A DNA stretch of 10,946 nucleotides from an uncultured Alphaproteobacteria bacterium (GCA_903929895.1 CAIYWM010000393.1:1-10946), one strand, 5' to 3'; shown: positions 1-7,677, counted from the stretch's first letter. Translations and numbers: made by a program. The notes: generated by a model from the letters alone, not told the origin.

Positions 1-1337
1 AGATCATCTCCGCGCCGGAGATGCCCGATCTGCTGTCGCGTGCCGAGGAGGGCAGGGCCTCGCTCGATCCCTGGCAGGCGGCCAACCTGCGGGAGATGCG
101 CCGGTCCTGGGTACACGAGAGCGCGCTGCCGTCCGACCTCGTCGAGGCGCGCACGCGGGCCTGCTCGGCGTGCGAGCTGGCCTGGCGCTCGGCCCGGAAG
201 AATGCGGACTTCAAGTCGCTGCTGCCGACATTGTCCGAAGTGCTGAACATCATGCGGCGCGTCGGCGAGGCCAAGGCCGCCGCGCTGGGCACCTCGCTCT
301 ACGATGCGCTGCTCGACGAGTTCGAGCCCGGCGGACGATCGGCGCGCATCGACGTTCTGTTCACCGAGCTGCGCGGGTTCCTGCCCGACCTGCTGGGCCG
401 CGTGCTGGAGCGGCAGAACAGCCAGCCCGATCCGTTGCCGCTCGAAGGTCCGTTTCCCGTCGAGGCGCAGCGCCGGCTGGGCGAGGAACTGATCCGCCGG
501 ATCGGCTTCGACTTCCATCACGGCAGGCTCGACGTGTCGGCGCATCCGTTCACCGGCGGGACGGCCGACGACGTGCGCATCACGACGCGCTACGACGAGG
601 CGGATTTCGCCCGCTCGCTGATGGGGGTGCTGCACGAAACCGGGCATGGTCTCTACGAGGCCGGCCTGCCCAAGGCCTGGCGCCGCCAGCCGGTCGGTAA
701 TGCGCGCGGCATGACCCTGCATGAGAGCCAGTCCTTGCTGATGGAGATGCAGGCCTGTCGCAGCGACGCCTTCCTCGAGTTTGCCGCCCCGCGCATGCGC
801 GCCGCCTTCGGCAAGGAGGGGCCGGCCTGGACCGAGGAGAACATCCATCGGCTCTACACGCGCGTGGCGCCGGGCTTGATCCGCGTCGATGCCGACGAGG
901 TCACCTATCCGTTGCACATCATGCTGCGCTACCGGCTGGAGCGGGCGATGCTGGCGGGCGACCTCGCGTTGGCCGACCTGCCAGGTGCCTGGAACGACGG
1001 CATGCGGGAATTGCTGGGCATCGTGCCGCCGGACGATTCACTGGGTTGTCTGCAGGACATCCATTGGCCGGATGGCGGCTGGGGTTATTTCCCGACCTAC
1101 ACGCTGGGCGCGCTGGCCGCGGCCCAGCTCTTCGCCGCCGCCCGCCGTGCCCATCCCGGCCTGATGGACGCCATCGGGCAGGGCGATTTCGCCCCGCTGC
1201 TGGGCTGGCTGCGCGCCAATGTCCACGGCAAGGGCTCGATTGCAACGACCGACGAGATCCTGGCCGAGGCCACCGGGGCGCCGCTCAGCGCCGCGGCCTT
1301 CAAAGCCCATCTGGAAAGCCGCTACCCGCAGGCGTAA
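1..1337 (+). CDS. M32 family metallocarboxypeptidase (carboxypeptidase Taq type), 5' end cut off by window
   Basis: This is a zinc-dependent cytoplasmic carboxypeptidase that removes C-terminal residues from peptides. The frame is open from base 3, and an ATG at 21 is probably internal, because the roughly 444 visible residues fall short of the usual ~490-500 and lack the family's N-terminal segment. All M32 signature motifs are visible, numbered from the ATG at 21: HPF (175-177), DVRIT (184-188), the zinc site HETGH (205-209), HESQS (234-238), IRVDADEVTYP (287-297) and GCLQDIHW (342-349). H205 and H209 would bind zinc, E206 would be the general base, and a glutamate of the HES motif would be the third ligand. 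The stop is 9 nt before the DUF1272 gene, so it probably heads or belongs to the thrC operon. The family assignment is firm; the physiological substrate is unknown. Confidence 0.95.
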   Translation, partial: IISAPEMPDLLSRAEEGRASLDPWQAANLREMRRSWVHESALPSDLVEARTRACSACELAWRSARKNADFKSLLPTLSEVLNIMRRVGEAKAAALGTSLYDALLDEFEPGGRSARIDVLFTELRGFLPDLLGRVLERQNSQPDPLPLEGPFPVEAQRRLGEELIRRIGFDFHHGRLDVSAHPFTGGTADDVRITTRYDEADFARSLMGVLHETGHGLYEAGLPKAWRRQPVGNARGMTLHESQSLLMEMQACRSDAFLEFAAPRMRAAFGKEGPAWTEENIHRLYTRVAPGLIRVDADEVTYPLHIMLRYRLERAMLAGDLALADLPGAWNDGMRELLGIVPPDDSLGCLQDIHWPDGGWGYFPTYTLGALAAAQLFAAARRAHPGLMDAIGQGDFAPLLGWLRANVHGKGSIATTDEILAEATGAPLSAAAFKAHLESRYPQA

Positions 1338-1346
1338 GAGGGGTTC

Positions 1347-1598
1347 ATGCTCGACCTCCGTCCCAACTGCGAATGCTGCGACAAGGACCTGCCCAACGGC
1401 GCGTCCGACGCCCTGATCTGCACCTTCGAGTGCACCTTCTGCGCTGACTGCGCGCAAACCCGCCTGGGCGGCCATTGCCCGAACTGCGGCGGCGATCTGG
1501 TCAAGCGGCCCACTCGCCCGGAGAGGGCGCTGGCCAAGTTCCCCGCCTCCACGAAACGGGTTCGCAAGGACCACGAGGCCTGTCGGCAGGTCGCCTAG
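1347..1598 (+). CDS. DUF1272 small Cys-rich protein
   Basis: This 83-residue protein matches the DUF1272 family, which has no established function. It has ten cysteines. Nine lie in the first 47 residues (C8, C10, C11, C25, C29, C32, C35, C44, C47) in CxCC, CxxC and CPNCGG arrangements, which suggests a zinc-binding fold. The C-terminal third is basic (RPTRPER, KRVRK) and could contact nucleic acid, though that is speculation. A GAGGGG Shine-Dalgarno at 1338-1343 sits directly after the M32 stop codon, with short 3-nt spacing to the ATG. The gene lies 9 nt after the peptidase gene and 13 nt before thrC, so it is almost certainly co-transcribed with both. Nothing in the sequence links it functionally to threonine synthesis. 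Confidence 0.88.
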   Translation: MLDLRPNCECCDKDLPNGASDALICTFECTFCADCAQTRLGGHCPNCGGDLVKRPTRPERALAKFPASTKRVRKDHEACRQVA

Positions 1599-1600
1599 CC

Positions 1601-1606
1601 GGAGGA
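1601..1606 (+). promoter_or_regulatory. Shine-Dalgarno of thrC
   Basis: GGAGGA lies 5 nt before the TTG at 1612. It decides the start of threonine synthase, since no ATG or GTG at that position gives the conserved N-terminus MRYISTR. Confidence 0.8.
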
Positions 1607-1611
1607 ATACT

Positions 1612-3057
1612 TTGCGTTACATCAGCACCCGCCACGGCTCGCAGGGCAATCCCGCGCCGCTCGGCTTCGAGGACATCATGCTCGCGGGCCTCGCTCGCGA
1701 CGGTGGCCTGTACCTGCCGGCCGAATGGCCGCAGTTCTCGAAGGCCGAGATCGCGGCCCTCAAGGGCCGCGACTACACCGAAATGGCCTTCCGCATCATG
1801 CGTCCGTTCGTCGGCGATGCCTTCGACGAGGCGACCTTCCGCCGCCTGATCGGCGAGGCCTATGCCTCGTTCGAGACGCCGGAAGTCGCGCCGCTGAAGC
1901 CGCTGGGCGATTCGGGCCTGCACCTGCTCGAGCTGTTTCATGGCCCGACGCTCGCCTTCAAGGACGTGGCGCTGCAGCTGCTCGGCCGCATGCTCGACCA
2001 GACGCTGACGGCGCGCGGCCAGCACGCCACCATCGTCGGTGCCACCTCGGGTGATACGGGGTCGGCCGCCATCGAGGCGGTGCGGGACCGCAAGACCATC
2101 GACATCTTCATGCTGTTCCCGCACGGCCGCGTGAGCGAGGTGCAGCGCCGGCAGATGACGACGGTGCTGGCGCCCAACGTGCACAACATTGCGGTGCAGG
2201 GCACCTTCGACGACTGCCAGGATCTGGCCAAGGCCTGCTTCAACGATCTGGCGTTCCGCGACCGGCACGCTCTGACGGCGGTGAATTCGATCAACTTCGC
2301 CCGCGTGATGGCGCAGATCGTCTATTATTTCTGGGCGGCGCTGAAGCTCGGCGCGCCGGAGCGCCCCGTAGCGTTCAGCGTGCCCAGCGGCAACTTCGGC
2401 AACGTCTACGCGGGCTATGCCGCGAAACAGATGGGCCTGCCGATCTCGCACTTCGTGGTCGGCGCCAACAGCAACGACATCCTGGCGCGCTTCTTCGAGA
2501 GCGGCACGATGACGACGTCCGAGGTCGTGCCGACCCTGAGCCCCAGCATGGACATCCAGATCTCGAGCAACTTCGAGCGCCTGCTGTTCGACCTCTACGA
2601 ACGCGACGGCGTCGCCCTTGCCGATGCCATGACGGCCTTCCGCAGCACCGGCACCCTGAAGGTCGGGGGCAACGTGCTGGCGGGCGTGCGGCAGCTCTTC
2701 GACGCGGGCCGGCTGGACGATGCCGGGACGCTGGCGGCCATGAAGGATTGCCTGACCCGTTACGGCGAGACGATCGATCCGCACACCGCGGTGGGCTATG
2801 CGCTGGCCCAGCAGCATCGTCGCGATCCCGCCATTCCGATGGTCGTGCTGGCGACGGCACATCCCGCCAAGTTCCCCGACGCCGTACAGAAGGCGACCGG
2901 CACGCGGCCGCGCCTGCCGGAGCGGCTCGCCGACCTGCTGGACCGGGCCGAGCGCGCCGACGGAATGCCGAACGACGTCGCGGCCCTCAAATCCATGATC
3001 GACGAACGGCGGGAAATGGCCGCGTCGCCGGCAGCCCGAAGCAAGGTGCACACGTGA
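1612..3057 (+). CDS. thrC: Threonine synthase (long, PLP-dependent form)
   Basis: Threonine synthase converts O-phospho-L-homoserine to L-threonine and phosphate, the last step of threonine biosynthesis. The 481-residue product has the length and N-terminus (MRYISTR) of the E. coli/yeast-type long enzymes. The PLP Schiff-base lysine is K117 in FHGPTLAFKD (109-118), and the PLP phosphate-binding loop is GATSGDTGSA (143-152). The motif AVNSINFARV (223-232) is also typical. The start is TTG, supported by a good Shine-Dalgarno 5 nt upstream. Its stop codon overlaps the GTG start of the M16 peptidase (GTGA), so translation of the two is probably coupled. The order thrC, then M16 peptidase, with a RimJ-type acetyltransferase nearby, recurs in alphaproteobacteria. 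No leader peptide or attenuator is visible in the 13-nt gap, so any control lies upstream of the operon. Confidence 0.97.
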   Translation: MRYISTRHGSQGNPAPLGFEDIMLAGLARDGGLYLPAEWPQFSKAEIAALKGRDYTEMAFRIMRPFVGDAFDEATFRRLIGEAYASFETPEVAPLKPLGDSGLHLLELFHGPTLAFKDVALQLLGRMLDQTLTARGQHATIVGATSGDTGSAAIEAVRDRKTIDIFMLFPHGRVSEVQRRQMTTVLAPNVHNIAVQGTFDDCQDLAKACFNDLAFRDRHALTAVNSINFARVMAQIVYYFWAALKLGAPERPVAFSVPSGNFGNVYAGYAAKQMGLPISHFVVGANSNDILARFFESGTMTTSEVVPTLSPSMDIQISSNFERLLFDLYERDGVALADAMTAFRSTGTLKVGGNVLAGVRQLFDAGRLDDAGTLAAMKDCLTRYGETIDPHTAVGYALAQQHRRDPAIPMVVLATAHPAKFPDAVQKATGTRPRLPERLADLLDRAERADGMPNDVAALKSMIDERREMAASPAARSKVHT

Positions 3058-4322
3058 GCGAAGTGAAGGTTACGACACTGGGCAACGGCCTTCGGGTCGC
3101 GGTCGACCCGATGCCTGAGGTGGAATCGGCGTCGCTCGGCATCTGGGTCGGCTGCGGCACACGGCACGAGACGGCGGAACTGAACGGCATGGCCCACATG
3201 CTGGAGCACATGGCGTTCAAGGGCACCCGCACCCGCAGCGCCCGCGCCATCGCCGAGGAGATCGAGAATGTCGGCGGCAGCCTGAACGCCTATACCGGCC
3301 GCGAGATCACCGCCTATCACGCCTCGGTCCTCAAGGAGGATGTGGGGTTGGGCGTCGAGATGATCTCCGACATCCTGCGCAACTCGGTGTTCGATCCCGA
3401 CGAGCTGCAGCGCGAGCGCGGAGTCATCCTGCAGGAGATCGGCCAGGCGCTCGATACGCCTGACGACCTGATCTTCGACCAGTTCCAGGAGACCGCGCTG
3501 CCCGGCCAGCCGCTCGGCCGGCCGGTGCTCGGCACCGCCACATCGGTCGAGGCGATCGGCCGAGACGATCTCTTCGCCTATCTCGCCCGCCACTACACGG
3601 CGGGAAACATGGTCCTGTCGGCGGCCGGCCGGGTCGAGCACGACCAGATCGTCGATCTCGCCGAGAAGCATTTCGGCACGGTCCCGCGCACGCCCGCCAA
3701 CGCCGAGCGGCCGGTCCCGCTCGCCTATGTCGGCGGCGACGGCCGCGAGCAGCGCGTGCTCGAACAGGCGCATCTCGTGCTGGGCTGCGAGGGCATCGGC
3801 TACCGTGACCCGGACTATTTCGCGCTGGCCATCTATTCGACCCTGTTCGGCGGCGGCATGTCCTCGCGCCTTTTCCAGCGCATCCGCGAGGAGCGGGGGC
3901 TGGTCTATGGCATCCATTGCTTCAACACGGCCTACGCCGATGGCGGCCTGTTCGGCATCTATGCCGGCACCGGTGAAGACGATCTGGCCGAGCTGGTGCC
4001 CGCGGTGTGCGAGGAATTCGTCACCGTGGCCGATACGCTGAACGAGCAGGAACTCGTGCGCGCCCGCAACCAGATCAAGGCCGGTACGCTGATGGCCCTC
4101 GAATCCAGCGGCGCGCGCTGCGAGCAGGCGGCGCGCCACCTGATCGTCCATGGCCGCACGATCCCCTATGCCGAGATCGTGTCGCGCATCGAGGCGGTCG
4201 ACCAGGACGCCGTCCGTCGTGTTGCGCGTCGCCTGCTGCAGGGCGAACTCACCCTCGCCGCCCTGGGCCCGATCGACGGCCTCGAATCGCTCGACAAGAT
4301 CGCCGGCCGCCTCGCGGCGTAA
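3054..4322 (+). CDS. M16 family zinc metallopeptidase (processing-peptidase beta-like)
   Basis: This 422-residue protein is an M16B (pitrilysin/insulinase clan) peptidase of the single-unit type related to the mitochondrial processing peptidase beta subunit. The inverted zinc motif HMLEH is at 48-52, with E51 as the catalytic base. The third zinc ligand is E128 in ERGVILQEIG (121-130), exactly the 76-residue spacing expected, so the protein looks active. A glycine-rich segment, LFGGGMSSRLFQRIREERGLVY, begins near residue 264, as in the C-terminal half of the family. The start is GTG at 3054, overlapping the thrC stop by 4 nt with AAGG at 3043-3046 upstream. The frame is open further upstream, but that part is an alternative reading of thrC. 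It probably degrades peptides or processes exported proteins, but no substrate can be read from the sequence. Confidence 0.95.
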   Translation: MSEVKVTTLGNGLRVAVDPMPEVESASLGIWVGCGTRHETAELNGMAHMLEHMAFKGTRTRSARAIAEEIENVGGSLNAYTGREITAYHASVLKEDVGLGVEMISDILRNSVFDPDELQRERGVILQEIGQALDTPDDLIFDQFQETALPGQPLGRPVLGTATSVEAIGRDDLFAYLARHYTAGNMVLSAAGRVEHDQIVDLAEKHFGTVPRTPANAERPVPLAYVGGDGREQRVLEQAHLVLGCEGIGYRDPDYFALAIYSTLFGGGMSSRLFQRIREERGLVYGIHCFNTAYADGGLFGIYAGTGEDDLAELVPAVCEEFVTVADTLNEQELVRARNQIKAGTLMALESSGARCEQAARHLIVHGRTIPYAEIVSRIEAVDQDAVRRVARRLLQGELTLAALGPIDGLESLDKIAGRLAA

Positions 4323-4344
4323 GAGAGCGCGCGCTCCCAACAAT

Positions 4345-4452
4345 CCTCATCCTGAGGAGCGCCCCGCAGGCGCGCGTCTTGAAGGATGGGCTGCCGATGC
4401 ACCTGAAACCCACCCTTCGAGACGGCTGCTGCGCAGCCTCCTCAGGGTGAGG
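4345..4452. repeat. Palindromic intergenic element, copy 1
   Basis: This ~108-bp imperfect palindrome fills the gap between the convergent M16 and hydroxylase genes. The outer arms 4345-4359 (CCTCATCCTGAGGAG) and 4438-4452 pair at 14 of 15 positions. The inner arms 4374-4390 and 4409-4425 pair at 14 of 17, around an unpaired 4391-4408. Each half carries its own small hairpin; the right one is GGCTGC-TGC-GCAGCC at 4424-4438. The same architecture recurs at 7700-7811. It encodes no protein. It resembles palindromic repeats common in rhizobial and related genomes. It lies 22 nt after the M16 stop and 11 nt after the hydroxylase stop, so it may end transcription in both directions, although there is no U-tract. 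Confidence 0.85.
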
Positions 4453-4463
4453 TGGTGTTTTGC

Positions 4464-5261
4464 TCAGGCAGCTTTCGGAAGTTCGGTTTCGGCCGTGCGC
4501 GGAGGGACGCCGATCGCGGCGCGTTCGATGGCGGTCTTAATCTCGGCGCTGCGGCGGACCAGATTGTAGCGCAGGCCGGTGTAGAGATTCATCGGGAACG
4601 GCATCGGGGCGTTGAAGTCGATGATCAGCACGACCCGCGTCTCGTCGGTCTGGTTCTTCACCCAATGCTCGCGCGTGTCGTCGAACACCAGCGGCTCGCC
4701 TTCCTTCCAGAAGAAATGGTGGCCGCCGATCTCGATCCAGCACTTCTCGGGCTCCTTCGGCACGATCAGCGGGTAGTGGAAGCGGATGATGCCAGCCGCT
4801 GATCCGCGGTGCGGCTCGATCTCGGCGCGGCCGGCGAGGATGCTGAACAGCGCCGTGTGGACGCCGGGGATTTTCGCAATCGCAGCCATCGTGTCCGGCA
4901 CCGCTGCGGCGTTCTCCGGAACGTCATGGCCCCACAGCTTCAGCAGGAAGGTCCGCCAGGCGCGGCCCGGCACATAGAGGTCGCGCGGGTGGACCTCGTG
5001 CAGGGCAGGGATCTCTTCATGATGGCTCAGGAGATACTCGAGGTCGGCCTTGATCTTGGCGTGGCTCTTCTTGAGCTCACCCAGGACCGGGAAGACCTTC
5101 ATCGCGTCCTCGCCGCCCAGCGGCAGCTTCGGCATGTTCCGCAGGATCATGTCCGAAAGCTTGAGGTTGAAATCCTCCAGCGGCTGCTGAGGAAGCCAGA
5201 TGTGCTTGGTCAGATAGAATCTGCCCTTTTCGCCGACACTGGGTTTGCTAGCCGTTTCCAT
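4464..5261 (-). CDS. Aspartyl/asparaginyl beta-hydroxylase family dioxygenase
   Basis: This 265-residue protein matches the Asp/Asn beta-hydroxylase (Asp_Arg_Hydrox) family of Fe(II)/2-oxoglutarate oxygenases. The catalytic double-stranded beta-helix occupies about residues 130-225. Candidate iron ligands are H151 in IEPHRGSA and H199 in FDDTREHW (193-200), spaced as in the family, which lacks the usual acidic ligand. R160 and R209 are candidates for 2-oxoglutarate binding, and H162 also lies in the site. The N-terminal ~120 residues are less recognisable. There is no signal peptide. The family includes protein hydroxylases and the lipid A hydroxylase LpxO, so the substrate cannot be assigned. 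The ATG at 5261 has a GAGG about 10 nt upstream. The gene is transcribed against its neighbours, between the M16 peptidase and GNAT genes that are often adjacent in related bacteria. Confidence 0.88.
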   Translation of the reverse strand: METASKPSVGEKGRFYLTKHIWLPQQPLEDFNLKLSDMILRNMPKLPLGGEDAMKVFPVLGELKKSHAKIKADLEYLLSHHEEIPALHEVHPRDLYVPGRAWRTFLLKLWGHDVPENAAAVPDTMAAIAKIPGVHTALFSILAGRAEIEPHRGSAAGIIRFHYPLIVPKEPEKCWIEIGGHHFFWKEGEPLVFDDTREHWVKNQTDETRVVLIIDFNAPMPFPMNLYTGLRYNLVRRSAEIKTAIERAAIGVPPRTAETELPKAA

Positions 5262-5426
5262 GGCCGATGTGCCTCGAGGACTTGCGATGGATGAATGTAA
5301 TACGCCCGTTTGGCCGAATGGCGGCAGCTCTTCCGGCGACCGGGTGCGTGGCGGACCGTCTCAATTTCCTACGTCGAACCCCGGAAAACATGCAAGAATT
5401 CCAAAGAAGCACGAGTATAGCCCAAG
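5262..5426. promoter_or_regulatory. Divergent intergenic region, probable promoters for hydroxylase and GNAT operon
   Basis: The 165 nt between the divergent hydroxylase and GNAT genes should hold promoters for both. Local composition is less GC-rich toward the GNAT side. TATAGC at 5416-5421 resembles a -10 box, but no convincing -35 sits 16-18 nt upstream. If it were real, the transcript would start next to the ATG at 5427. I see no clear operator palindrome and no gene. Confidence 0.35.
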
Positions 5427-6035
5427 ATGTTCCGCTTTGCCGACGTCCCATTGTCGCTGTCAGGGATGACCCGGATTACCGGGAAGCGCGTGTTTCTGCG
5501 CGCGCCGAGCCTGGATGACTGGCCGGAATGGGCCGAATTGCGCGCCCGCAGCCGGGCCTTCCTGACCCCGTGGGAGCCCACCTGGCCCGAGGATTCGCTG
5601 TCCCGCGACCATTTCCGGCGCCGGCTGCGGCAGCAGATCAAGGAATGGCGGGCAGGGGAGGCCTACGGCCTGTTCGTCTTCACCAATGAAGGCCGCCGGC
5701 TGGTCGGCGGAATCAACCTCAGCAACGTCCGCCGCGGCGTCGCCCAGGCCGCGTCCGTCGGTTACTGGATGGGCCAGCCCTTTGCCGGCCAGGGCCTGAT
5801 GACCGACGGCCTGCGCGCCACCCTGCCGTTCGTGTTCGACGACTTGCGGCTGCACCGGCTCGAGGCCGCCTGCCTGCCGCACAACGAACCCTCCAAGGGC
5901 GTGCTGACCAAGGTCGGCTTCCACGAGGAGGGGCTGGCCCGGCAGTATCTGCGCATCAATGGCCATTGGGCCGACCATCTGCTTTTTGCGCTGCTGCGGG
6001 CGGACTACGACGCGCTCCTGCGGGCGCCGCGGTAA
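5427..6035 (+). CDS. GNAT family N-acetyltransferase (RimJ-like)
   Basis: This 202-residue acetyltransferase resembles the RimJ/RimL group that acetylates protein N-termini, including ribosomal proteins, using acetyl-CoA. The early FLTPWEPTWPEDSLS segment (45-59) is typical of alphaproteobacterial members. Motif A, VGYWMGQPFAGQGLM (111-125), holds the acetyl-CoA pyrophosphate loop with GQG at 121-123. N153, S156 and K157 in PHNEPSKGVL and the following VGFHEEG complete motif B. I prefer the ATG at 5427 because related proteins begin MFRF/MFRL, but no good Shine-Dalgarno precedes it; an in-frame ATG at 5466 (MTRITGKRV) is the alternative and keeps the whole domain. The dioxygenase gene begins 32 nt after its stop. 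The real substrate is unknown. Confidence 0.92.
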   Translation: MFRFADVPLSLSGMTRITGKRVFLRAPSLDDWPEWAELRARSRAFLTPWEPTWPEDSLSRDHFRRRLRQQIKEWRAGEAYGLFVFTNEGRRLVGGINLSNVRRGVAQAASVGYWMGQPFAGQGLMTDGLRATLPFVFDDLRLHRLEAACLPHNEPSKGVLTKVGFHEEGLARQYLRINGHWADHLLFALLRADYDALLRAPR

Positions 6036-6055
6036 CGGGCCGAGGCCCCGACCCC

Positions 6056-6062
6056 AGGGAGG
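6056..6062 (+). promoter_or_regulatory. Shine-Dalgarno of the intradiol dioxygenase
   Basis: AGGGAGG lies 5 nt before the GTG at 6068. It sets the start there, rather than at in-frame ATGs that overlap the GNAT gene. Confidence 0.8.
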
Positions 6063-6067
6063 CTTTC

Positions 6068-6937
6068 GTGCGCAATCTCACCCCGACCTCGATCACCCAG
6101 GCCTTCGCCGACTATGCCCGCAACGCCCCGTCCGCGCGGGCGCGGACCCTGCTGGTCTCACTGGCCGGCCACCTGCACAGTTTCGTGCGCGAGAACAAGG
6201 TCACGCAGGCGGAGTGGGGCGCCGCCATCGACGCGCTCACCCGTGCGACGCAATTCACCGACGACAAGCGCAACGAATACATCCTGTTCTCCGACCTGCT
6301 CGGCGTGTCGTCGCTCGTGGACATGGTGAACGCCGCCGGCAGCGGAACGCCGTCGTCCGTGCTCGGCCCGTTCCATATCGAGGGGGCGCCCGAGCTGCGG
6401 AATGGCGGCGATCTGTGGCGCGGCCAGGTGGGCGATCCGCTGGTCGTGAGCGGTCGCGTCGTCGATCGAAAGGGCGCGCCCGCGAAAGGGGCCGTGCTGG
6501 CGATCTGGCAGAATGCGGGCAATGGCCTCTATGCCCAGCAGGACGCCGCGCAGTCGCCGACCAACTATCACGCGCGCCTCGCCGTGGCGGAGGACGGCAC
6601 CTTCGCCTTCACCACCGTGCGGCCGGTCTCCTACAAGGTGCCGGACGACGGCCCGGCCGGCGACATGCTGCGCGTTCTCGGTCGCGACGCCTGGCGGCCC
6701 GCCCATTTGCACATGATCATCCAGGCGCCCGGCCATCCGCCGCTGATCACCGAGTTCTTCCCTGAGGATGACGCGCATCTCGATGGCGATGCGGTGTTCG
6801 GGGTGCGCGCCGGCCTCGTCCTGCCTTTTGCCAAGGTCACCGATCGCGCCGCGCTACCCGCCAACCTCGCCGCGCGCGACACGCTACCCCTCCCGGTCTG
6901 GGCCACGCGCCTCGACCTGACCTTGCCTGCGGGTTGA
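6068..6937 (+). CDS. Intradiol ring-cleavage dioxygenase (catechol/hydroxyquinol 1,2-dioxygenase family)
   Basis: This 289-residue non-haem Fe(III) enzyme should open an aromatic diol ring between the two hydroxyl carbons, giving a cis,cis-muconate- or maleylacetate-type product. Residues ~10-90 form the helical N-terminal dioxygenase domain (YILFSDLLGVSSLVDMVN at 71-88). The catalytic beta-domain follows, with SSVLGPFHIEGAPE (96-109) and the four expected iron ligands Y155 (NGLYAQQD), Y189 (PVSYKVPDDGP), H213 and H215 (RPAHLHMII). The presence of the N-terminal domain puts it with catechol, chlorocatechol and hydroxyquinol 1,2-dioxygenases, not protocatechuate 3,4-dioxygenase. YAQQ replaces the frequent YDVQ, so specificity is uncertain. 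The start is GTG with a strong Shine-Dalgarno. Its stop overlaps the ABC ATPase ATG by one base (TGATG), suggesting coupling with an importer. No muconate cycloisomerase or maleylacetate reductase is in the window. Confidence 0.93.
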   Translation: MRNLTPTSITQAFADYARNAPSARARTLLVSLAGHLHSFVRENKVTQAEWGAAIDALTRATQFTDDKRNEYILFSDLLGVSSLVDMVNAAGSGTPSSVLGPFHIEGAPELRNGGDLWRGQVGDPLVVSGRVVDRKGAPAKGAVLAIWQNAGNGLYAQQDAAQSPTNYHARLAVAEDGTFAFTTVRPVSYKVPDDGPAGDMLRVLGRDAWRPAHLHMIIQAPGHPPLITEFFPEDDAHLDGDAVFGVRAGLVLPFAKVTDRAALPANLAARDTLPLPVWATRLDLTLPAG

Positions 6938-7677
6938 TGCCGCTCGTTCGGGTCCGCGACGTCTCCAGGGTCTTCGCGAACGGTGTCCAGGCGCTGGGCG
7001 GCGCCTCGCTCGACATCGAGGCTGGCGAGTTCCTGAGCGTGCTCGGCCCCTCGGGCTGCGGAAAATCGACCCTGCTGCGCCTGATCGCGGGCCTCGCCGA
7101 GCCGAGCGCCGGCACGATCGAGTGGCCGCAGGGCAAGCCCGACCTGGGCTTCGTCTTCCAGGAACCGACCCTGATGCCGTGGACGACGGCGCTGGCCAAC
7201 GTGGCCTTGCCGCTCAAGCTGCGCGGGATGTCACGCTCGGAACGCGAGGCGCGCGCCGCCGACGCGCTCGCGGGCGTCGGGCTCAAGGGCTTCGAGAACA
7301 GCTATCCGCGTGAACTGTCGGGCGGCATGAAGATGCGGGTGTCGATCGCGCGTGCGCTCGTCACCTCGCCGAAGCTGCTCCTGATGGACGAACCCTTCGC
7401 CGCGCTCGACGAGATCACGCGGCGCAGGCTGAACACCGACCTGCTGGAACTCTGGCAGCGCACGCATTTCACGGCCGTGTTCGTAACCCACTCGGTGTTC
7501 GAATCGGTGTTCCTGTCGCAGCGCATCGTGGTGATGAGCGCGCGCCCTGGCCGGGTGCGCTCCGAACTCGCCATCCCGGCGCCCTATCCGCGCAGCGAGG
7601 CCTTCGGCACCTCCGCCGACTACGCCGCCCTCTGCCGGCTCACCTCGGCGCAGCTTTCGGAAGCGATGACGGCATGA
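6937..7677 (+). CDS. ABC importer ATPase, nitrate/sulfonate/taurine type
   Basis: This 246-residue ATP-binding subunit resembles the SsuB/TauB/NrtD group that drives uptake of small organic anions and related compounds. All ATPase motifs are intact: Walker A GPSGCGKST (37-45), Q-loop Q75, signature LSGGM (127-131), Walker B LLLMDEP (147-153), D-loop ALD (156-158) and switch H185. The short nucleotide-binding domain without a C-terminal regulatory extension fits this group. The ATG at 6937 overlaps the dioxygenase stop (TGATG); a TTG at 6934 is an alternative. Its own stop lies in an ATGA at 7674-7677 that once may have been the permease start and now opens a 51-codon frame through a palindromic element. 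The co-transcribed dioxygenase suggests, but does not prove, an aromatic substrate. Confidence 0.93.
   Translation: MPLVRVRDVSRVFANGVQALGGASLDIEAGEFLSVLGPSGCGKSTLLRLIAGLAEPSAGTIEWPQGKPDLGFVFQEPTLMPWTTALANVALPLKLRGMSRSEREARAADALAGVGLKGFENSYPRELSGGMKMRVSIARALVTSPKLLLMDEPFAALDEITRRRLNTDLLELWQRTHFTAVFVTHSVFESVFLSQRIVVMSARPGRVRSELAIPAPYPRSEAFGTSADYAALCRLTSAQLSEAMTA

Noticed and set aside
1501..3051. 516-codon open frame on the minus strand opposite thrC
   Set aside because: It is a compositional shadow: the high-GC third-position bias of thrC keeps the antisense frame open. The product has no recognisable domain and thrC is unmistakable.
2748..3053. N-terminal extension of the M16 peptidase by about 100 residues
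   Set aside because: The frame is open, but this stretch encodes the conserved C-terminus of thrC in another frame. The GTG at 3054 gives the family's normal N-terminus and length.
2796..4343. 515-codon open frame on the minus strand opposite the M16 peptidase
   Set aside because: It is antisense to a gene with an intact zinc site and correct ligand spacing. The translated product is low-complexity and matches no family.
4323..4344. Search for a target-site duplication around palindromic copy 1
   Set aside because: The left flank and the right flank (4453-4475) share no direct repeat I can see, so the duplication claim rests on copy 2 alone.
5966..6067. Longer dioxygenase start inside the GNAT gene
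   Set aside because: The extension overlaps the GNAT coding sequence and is Ala/Gly-rich without homology. The GTG at 6068 has a strong Shine-Dalgarno and a normal N-terminus.
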